Program-made: the position numbers and the translations under genes
Shown here: one piece after another, positions 33,092 to 38,053 of the stretch
Numbering within the stretch: position 1 is the stretch's first letter
How the letters are laid out: every line of letters starts with the position of its first letter
Assembly (NCBI GenBank): GCA_000828075.3
Contig: JXCB02000058.1
Coordinates: 63,145 to 101,197, forward strand
DNA from: Tolypothrix campylonemoides VB511288
GTDB taxonomy: Bacteria; Cyanobacteriota; Cyanobacteriia; Cyanobacteriales; Nostocaceae
DNA: 38,053 nucleotides
Direction: 5' to 3'
Notes under the pieces: generated by a model
What the model was told of the DNA's origin: nothing
The model's input: only the letters and a program-made list of their open reading frames with translations
Databases searched by the model: none

Positions 33092-33988
33092 TCAATTGAG
33101 CCGTGCTTGGTTAAATCCAGCCGTAGCAGCAATTGCCGCTCTCTTTGGAATACTCTCTTTGGCACATGCTTTCAAAACAGCGCTGGCTTTAGTATTACTA
33201 TGGTTGGCGAAATACTCCCAAATTGTCAGCCAGTCGTCTAGACTAAGAGTTTCAATTTCTTGGGCACCATCTGGCGTATGTACATAACAAAATTTCGATA
33301 ATCCAGTGAACCCTTTATTTTCTAAGGTTCTTAACTTTCTAGGGGAATTTTTTAATTCCTTTAACCAGTTTAAGTTGGTTCCGATTACGGCGAGTCCTGA
33401 TTGATGGCTAATGCGGTACTCTCCTGAAGAAAGTGCTAGCACTTCTAGTTGTAAATTCTGATTACTAGTGTAGGAGTTTTGTAGTTGCAATTTTATAGGT
33501 TGAGCTGACACTACAGTTTTTAGGTTCTGGGTATCCATTTTGAATTTGGAGATGGGGCAAAGTTCACTCTTCAAAGACTTGCTTGCTGATTGTTCTACCC
33601 ATTCTAAAAATTCCTTCCAGTTAAATGAATTGGAGCAATTGGTAAAGCCTAGCTGATGAAGTGATTTCCAATAAGCTGCCACTGTAGAGAGCGGATTTGC
33701 TTTCATCAGGGTGCGGTTTGGAAGTTGTACGAGGATGGTGTTTAAGTTGTTGCTGCGTACAAAATCCAAGGCAGCTTCTTTAGATTGTCCAACAGCCAGT
33801 GCCATTTGACGATCACTGAAAACAAGCTGTCCTGTTGGAAGTTTGTAAGCAGTCCAAGTGTAGTGCTGCCATCGCAGTTTTGTTGCAGTGACTATAGGAA
33901 TTTCCTTTGTATATGCAGCTTCAGCTTCAGCCTCTTTCATTAAGCCTGCATAAAAATCTTGAGTAAATTCTAGATTAATGGTTGTCAT
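33092..33988 (-). CDS. Unknown protein, 298 residues
   Basis: A long, well-formed frame with an ATG at 33988. I recognise no domain. It seems soluble, with an N-terminal helical part, a middle of mixed strands (YTAYKLPTGQLVFSDRQMALAVGQS resembles a short DNA- or peptide-binding unit but is not diagnostic) and a C-terminus with a helical run (DDWLTIWEYFANHSNTKASAVLKACAKESIPKRAA). The C-terminal phrase is reminiscent of phage or plasmid regulatory proteins, a weak impression. It may be co-transcribed with the small frame(s) at 34026-34405. Confidence 0.6.
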   Translation of the reverse strand: MTTINLEFTQDFYAGLMKEAEAEAAYTKEIPIVTATKLRWQHYTWTAYKLPTGQLVFSDRQMALAVGQSKEAALDFVRSNNLNTILVQLPNRTLMKANPLSTVAAYWKSLHQLGFTNCSNSFNWKEFLEWVEQSASKSLKSELCPISKFKMDTQNLKTVVSAQPIKLQLQNSYTSNQNLQLEVLALSSGEYRISHQSGLAVIGTNLNWLKELKNSPRKLRTLENKGFTGLSKFCYVHTPDGAQEIETLSLDDWLTIWEYFANHSNTKASAVLKACAKESIPKRAAIAATAGFNQARLN

Positions 33989-34025
33989 TACTGTTAAATC
34001 AAATACTCGCTAAAAACTTTCAGTT

Positions 34026-34405
34026 CTATGAGGAAACAGTCAGTATTTCGCTGCTTGACTGAGATAATAAGCTCGGTAAAGGAGAGCTAGTTGTTGCGCG
34101 AAGAGTACCAAAGCCACAAGCATAAATGCTTAAGTTTCTAGTTGAACTAGTAGGGAGTGTGATAGATACAGCAGCACCAGGCGTTTTATGAACAATTACG
34201 ACTTGTCCATTTGGGGTTTTGAAGTTGGCTGTTCTTGCTTCTGCAAAGCTTCTATGGGTGTAGGCTGGTAGGGCTTGAGTTGGCATGAAGCATTGACAGG
34301 CATATTGTCAACTTTTAAGCCCTCAAAAGAGCCGCAGGATGGGGGGAGCTTTGCGTTGCTCACCACAGCTACTTTAGTGGTTCCTCCTAAAGCATTAATT
34401 TTCAT
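34026..34405 (-). pseudogene. Possible small gene split by a frameshift
   Basis: Two leftward frames overlap: 34196-34405 (MKINALGGTTKVAVVSNAK..., 69 residues) and 34026-34286 (MPTQALPAYTHRSFAEART..., 86 residues). The first has protein character at its start and the second over its end. A single ancestral gene broken near 34290 would explain this, but two short overlapping genes are also possible. No family recognised. Confidence 0.3.
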
Positions 34406-34522
34406 ATCCTCTCAACACAATTGACCTAAAAATGTACTGTATTCATATTAGAAAAATTTTTTACTATAGCAAGTGGCATAATTACAGAGACAATTTCAAT
34501 AAAAATACATAAAATAGAAACC

Positions 34523-34753
34523 TTGAGCTTAGGAATCCTACTTATTTTCTCTATATCTGGATGTACTAAATTACTCAAAGGAGTCAATGCGGAGGCTCCA
34601 CCACCTGCTGACAGCTAGGTAGTTGTTAAAGTTTCTGATGGCGATACCTTGAAAGTTCGGCAAACTAACGGACAAGAACTTAAAATCCGGATCTGTGGGA
34701 TTGATGCGCCAGAGGTTCAACATGGCGTTGAATTTATAATGCGTGAATTTTGA
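34523..34753 (+). pseudogene. Broken thermonuclease (SNase-like) lipoprotein gene
   Basis: One frame reads a hydrophobic leader with lipobox (LLIFSISGC), an APPPADS linker, a TAG stop at 34616-34618, and then the start of a staphylococcal-nuclease domain: VVVKVSDGDTLKVR, ELKIRICGIDAPE. It ends at a TGA after about 45 more codons, long before the family's usual end. There is no ATG; a TTG at 34523 is the only plausible start. The DGDT and GIDAPE motifs are diagnostic of this Ca-dependent nuclease family. The gene is inactivated by an internal stop and a 3' truncation, with dispersed repeats beginning at the break. Confidence 0.7.
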
Positions 34754-34759
34754 ATTAAG

Positions 34760-34916
34760 CGTAAGCGCAAAGCGCAGGACCCCTCACGCGTAGCGTGCCC
34801 GTAAGCGCAAAGCGCACACTGAGCGCAGAGCGCACGCACTCGCGTTCGTGTTGGCGCAGCCTGTCCTCTGGGCTTACAAAGCAGCGTGTCCGTAAGGACT
34901 CAGGGCTTAGGGGTGA
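34760..34916. repeat. Cluster of small dispersed repeats
   Basis: GTAAGCGCAAAGCGCA occurs at 34761-34776 and 34801-34816, with a variant GAGCGCAGAGCGCA at 34821-34834 and CGCGTAGCGTGCC between them. Open frames across this stretch are repeat-encoded and not genes. Confidence 0.75.
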
Positions 34917-34917
34917 C

Positions 34918-35454
34918 TTATGCCGAAATTTTTTCAACGGAAACTTGATGCATAATTTGCTCTTTTAACGAATCTGCTGCAACTGCTGCAATAGTCTCCC
35001 AATCTTCTTGTTTTAACAACAACCCAAGCAGTTCGCGCAGTATCTCTCGGTTGGAAATAAACTCTTCGCCATAAAGTTCATCTTTTCCCAAAGCAACGAG
35101 TATGTATTCTCGTACCTCTGGTGTAGGTAGCCTGAATCGTTGAAGTAGTCTCTCTCTTGCAGTTTTTACCGCAATTTTCGTGGCTGTTCCTAAATTCCAA
35201 TTATTAAGCAGCAAGCGCACTTCTCTATTAAGAGAAATACGTAATGTTGTTAAACGTCCCAAAAGTTCTCGGTTGAGCATTAAGTCACCAAACGCAGAAC
35301 CCCAATCTAATCCAGCACCAATGTTACCACCGACTTTATCCTCAGCAACAACCGCTTTTCGCAGCCATTCTTCATCAAACAATAAATCCATCGGATTGAC
35401 TGCGTTTTCTTGGTTAAAGGTGCTTTGATTGTAATTAGGTTGTTGCTGACTCAT
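34918..35454 (-). CDS. Unknown helical protein next to an acetyltransferase
   Basis: A 178-residue soluble protein with a Gln/Asn-rich N-terminus, then an acidic helix (MDLLFDEEWLRKAVVAEDKVGG) and a mostly helical remainder. I recognise no family. It starts 18 bp after the stop of the GNAT gene upstream in the same direction, so the two are very probably co-transcribed. Its stop lies right against the dispersed-repeat cluster. Acetyltransferase-plus-partner pairs include toxin-antitoxin systems, but no antitoxin DNA-binding motif is visible here. Confidence 0.6.
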   Translation of the reverse strand: MSQQQPNYNQSTFNQENAVNPMDLLFDEEWLRKAVVAEDKVGGNIGAGLDWGSAFGDLMLNRELLGRLTTLRISLNREVRLLLNNWNLGTATKIAVKTARERLLQRFRLPTPEVREYILVALGKDELYGEEFISNREILRELLGLLLKQEDWETIAAVAADSLKEQIMHQVSVEKISA

Positions 35455-35472
35455 TGACTTACCCTCGCTACC

Positions 35473-36108
35473 TTATCTAGGAGAACGGCGAATTCCATAC
35501 TCAAAATAAACTAGGTCGTCGTAATCTTCATCCTCACCTAAATCAATCATGCCTTGGTTATCATAAAATTCTTCTGCCCCTGGTAGCGAATGTAACCCTA
35601 CCCTACCCTCATAACCTAGTTCTATACTGCGGGTTCTTGCAAACGCTAAGAGTGCAGTACCAACGCCTTTAAGTTTTGGCGGACGTTGGATAATTTCCCG
35701 GTTACTTGGTGCAGAAGCAATACCATCAACATATACCAACCGTTTACCCTCTGTCAGCCGCGATCCGTGCATTTGAGTTTCGATAAGCATCAACCCTTGA
35801 GTTTCGCCTTCATACTCAATTGCATAGCCTTCGCGGTTTGGTTGTCTGCTAATGACGAACTGAAGTTTAAACTCCCAGTCCCAAAATTTATCTTCTTGTC
35901 CGTACAATCTTAATTGTTTTTTCCACTTGGAGGCATAATCATTGACGTGCTTCTGTGCTAGCTCTACTAAATCTGCTTCCACGGTCATGCTATCTTGACC
36001 GCGAATTAGGTTTACTTTTGTTCGCATTGCACCAAAATCGCGTGCATGAACGAATTTTGATGTTAGCAGATTTTGATGTGTTAGATAATTCCTCAAAATC
36101 CAACACAT
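35473..36108 (-). CDS. GNAT-family N-acetyltransferase
   Basis: A 211-residue protein from the ATG at 36108; later ATGs at 36027 and 35991 are also possible and the true start is uncertain. The C-terminal half has GNAT features: strands YAIEYEGETQGLMLIET and RLVYVDGIASAP, the acetyl-CoA loop and helix KLKGVGTALLAFARTRSIELGY, and the following GRVGLHSLPGAEEFYDNQGM. GNATs move acetyl from acetyl-CoA to amines on small molecules or proteins. The substrate is unknown. It is the first gene of a leftward pair. Confidence 0.8.
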   Translation of the reverse strand: MCWILRNYLTHQNLLTSKFVHARDFGAMRTKVNLIRGQDSMTVEADLVELAQKHVNDYASKWKKQLRLYGQEDKFWDWEFKLQFVISRQPNREGYAIEYEGETQGLMLIETQMHGSRLTEGKRLVYVDGIASAPSNREIIQRPPKLKGVGTALLAFARTRSIELGYEGRVGLHSLPGAEEFYDNQGMIDLGEDEDYDDLVYFEYGIRRSPR

Positions 36109-36387
36109 TTGGAATGTTGGCAGCTATTTGAACAAAAATGCTTTCGCGCAGTCCCCACCTAAAAATACAAAAAAGATGTCTACATTTGCGTTTTGCCGCC
36201 CGGAAGGAACCGCAGGCATCCTATAAACACCTAAAGTACCGGACTTTTAAACTAGCAATTAGGTCACAAATTTTACTGCTAACTGCCCGCTCTCGCCGCA
36301 ATAGTTCCTTAGAACAATAAAAAAGGGGGGATATGAGGGGTTAACCTATTTATACTTCACTTATTTCGCTATCAAAGTTGATATCAA

Positions 36388-36984
36388 ATGGCTGCAAACA
36401 AGTCTGACGATAACAAAAAGCCCCCAAAGAGCGAGATGATTCGCGTCCCATCCGCGCTCATTCCAGCAGTACGCCAATTATCCAAGCTGCACAGAGAGGG
36501 TCATACAATTGCCTTGCTGCAAGAGTTAGAAGAAGTTATATCAAAATTTGATAGCAATATTGATATCGATGTCGCCGCAGGCAGCAAATCAGTTCAGCAG
36601 CTGGAGGAGAGGCTGTCGAAGCTCGAAAGAGCGACTTCTCCTAACTTAGAAACAAAACTAGAAGCAATAGCCAAGAAACTGGAGCTAATCGAACGGGCGA
36701 TCGCGCAGAACACCGACGCCTTTAGGCGTATCGCCTCCGGGAGATTAGGTAACAACATTAAACCTCGCAAACAAGCCTACCCATACCAGCAACCCCAAGT
36801 TGAGTTGCAACCTAGGAATAATGAAAATTTAGCCCAAAGACTTGGTGTCAGCCCCCAAAGCTTGATTGCTGAAAGAGAAAACAAGAGCGCAAAAGAATTT
36901 ACGAGTTGGTCAAGAAATCGCGATCCAATGACTGTGGGATGGGAATGGAATGCTCTTGACGGACTATACCACCCAATCAGGTGA
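36388..36984 (+). CDS. Coiled-coil protein, possibly DNA-binding, upstream of the recombinase
   Basis: A 198-residue soluble protein. The N-terminus has a strand-helix pattern (SEMIRVPSALIPAVRQLSKLH) resembling ribbon-helix-helix-like plasmid proteins. The middle is a coiled coil (about 68-112: VQQLEERLSKLERATS..., ETKLEAIAKKLELIERAIA). A Gln/Pro linker leads to a conserved-looking end (AQRLGVSPQSLIAERENKS...DPMTVGWEWNALDGLYHPI) with a possible HTH. It lies 111 bp ahead of the tyrosine recombinase in the same direction, so it may regulate or assist recombination. Function is inferred only from context. Confidence 0.65.
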   Translation: MAANKSDDNKKPPKSEMIRVPSALIPAVRQLSKLHREGHTIALLQELEEVISKFDSNIDIDVAAGSKSVQQLEERLSKLERATSPNLETKLEAIAKKLELIERAIAQNTDAFRRIASGRLGNNIKPRKQAYPYQQPQVELQPRNNENLAQRLGVSPQSLIAERENKSAKEFTSWSRNRDPMTVGWEWNALDGLYHPIR

Positions 36985-37095
36985 AAATACTCTCTCATAA
37001 CTATAAAGAAATGCAAATCAATACTTGACTAATAGCAATGGCGATGCACGAACCGTGGGAGAATTATTTACTAGAATGTCACTTCTGATAAATAA

Positions 37096-38049
37096 ATGCG
37101 TTCTGGGGCAGTCAAGTCATTGGTTTTAACGGAGCCATTGCCGCTCACCTTACATCCAGCTGCGGTGTATTTGGATTCTCTTGCTCCTGGGTCAAGACCA
37201 ACGATGGAACAAGCCTTAAATGCGATCGCATCATTGTTGACCAATGGGGAATGCGATGCAATGACCCTCAACTGGGGGGCGCTAAAATATCAGCACACAG
37301 CTTTAGTCCGCTCTGCCTTGATGAAAAAACACGCTCCTCAGACGGCAAATAAGATGTTGTGTGCGTTGCGCCGAGTGCTGCAAGAAGCGTTTAAGTTGGA
37401 TTTGATGGATGCAACTGACTACCGTAAGGCAGTGGATTTGCCGAGCATCAATGTTAAAAAAAGACTGCAAGGCAGGGCGCTAACGACAAAGGAAATCACA
37501 GCACTGATGCAGGTTTGTACTGCAGATGAAGCGCCTGTCGGCGCTCGTGATGCAGCGTTAATTACCATACTCCGCTGCGGGCTGCGGCGACAAGAGGTAG
37601 TCAATTTACATTTGAAAGATTTTGATGCCACAAGCGGTGCTTTGGAGATTCTTGGTGGCAAAGGCGGAAAAGACCGCACGGTGTATATGCCATCAACGAC
37701 AATTGCGGCGGTAGAAGATTGGCTTGTTATCCGTGGCAAACGACCAGGACCATTGCTGCTTCCCATCCGCAAAGGGGGAGAGTTACAATGGCGGCGGATG
37801 ACACCCCAGGCGGTGCTGATGATTGTGAGAAAAAGGGCAGAGTCGGCTGGTGTTGAGCGCTTCAGCCCCCATGATTTTAGAAGGACGTTTTGCTCGGACT
37901 TGCTCGATAACGGGGTGGATATTGTAACTGTGCAAAAATTAGCCGGACACGCCAGCCCTTCGACGACTGCAAAGTATGACCGACGTGGGGAGGAAACTAA
38001 GCGCAAAGCAATGGAGCATTTGGATATAGATTACACTCCAAGGAAGTAG
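37096..38049 (+). CDS. Tyrosine recombinase/integrase
   Basis: A 317-residue, apparently complete site-specific recombinase. The N-terminal core-binding domain (about 1-120) is followed by a catalytic domain with R164 (CGLRRQE), K192 (GGKGGKDR), H259 and R262 (PHDFRRTF), H285 (AGHASPSTT) and nucleophile Y294 (KYDRR). All expected catalytic residues are present. Such enzymes integrate or excise mobile elements or resolve plasmid multimers. With the nearby secretion operon it could drive an integrative element, but no attachment site or tRNA is visible before the window ends 4 bp later. Confidence 0.93.
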   Translation: MRSGAVKSLVLTEPLPLTLHPAAVYLDSLAPGSRPTMEQALNAIASLLTNGECDAMTLNWGALKYQHTALVRSALMKKHAPQTANKMLCALRRVLQEAFKLDLMDATDYRKAVDLPSINVKKRLQGRALTTKEITALMQVCTADEAPVGARDAALITILRCGLRRQEVVNLHLKDFDATSGALEILGGKGGKDRTVYMPSTTIAAVEDWLVIRGKRPGPLLLPIRKGGELQWRRMTPQAVLMIVRKRAESAGVERFSPHDFRRTFCSDLLDNGVDIVTVQKLAGHASPSTTAKYDRRGEETKRKAMEHLDIDYTPRK

Positions 38050-38053
38050 GAGA

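Noticed and set aside
34755-34937. Leftward 60-residue frame
   Set aside because: Encoded by small dispersed repeats.

Overview
The window looks like accessory DNA of a filamentous, heterocyst-type cyanobacterium (Nostocales-like). The evidence is many HIP1 octamers (GCGATCGC), A/T- and G/C-rich heptamer tandem repeats of the STRR kind, small palindromic dispersed repeats, and protein families typical of that group. A complete conjugation-type secretion locus, an insertion sequence and a tyrosine recombinase suggest a large plasmid or an integrated conjugative element. No replication gene, relaxase, rRNA or tRNA was found.

Region 1 (1-6740) is a CRISPR locus. Two arrays (1-240, running off the window edge, and 4935-6270) flank a leftward cas1-cas2 pair. 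Downstream of cas2 lie a RelE-like protein, a helix-turn-helix protein and a small unknown protein. Two PD-(D/E)XK nuclease-like genes sit on either side. Repeat structure (5' hairpin, 3' end ATTAATGGAAAC) and decayed repeats at the left end argue that both arrays are read leftward, colinear with cas1-cas2, with leaders on the right. No effector gene is in the window. A solitary repeat at 1302-1334 keeps the hairpin through a compensated base-pair change; it is followed by 33 nt and an intrinsic terminator.

Region 2 (6759-8997) is an Rpn-type gene cut off by an IS982-like element. The element is unusually long (1.66 kb) because a DNA-binding protein gene lies ahead of the transposase. Six copies of a motif built on TCACAAAATC are scattered through that part.

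Region 3 (9676-13758) has an ankyrin-repeat protein and a convergent, overlapping 1192-residue HTH/NB-ARC/WD40 protein with 14 WD40 repeats. About 1 kb of repeat-rich, gene-poor DNA follows (13759-14786), including a 13-bp-arm inverted repeat and a 12-bp palindrome.

Region 4 (14787-30462) is one long rightward type IV secretion operon: VirB2, VirB3, VirB4, VirB5, VirB6, VirB8, VirB10, VirB9-like, a large lysozyme-like protein, an unknown membrane-anchored protein, VirD4, and two unknown proteins. Several junctions are translationally coupled (TAATG). No VirB11, VirB7 or relaxase is recognisable.

Region 5 (30530-38049) is mixed cargo: an alpha/beta hydrolase, a Ycf46-like AAA+ ATPase, unknown proteins, a broken thermonuclease-like lipoprotein gene, a GNAT acetyltransferase with a partner, a coiled-coil protein and a complete tyrosine recombinase near the right edge.
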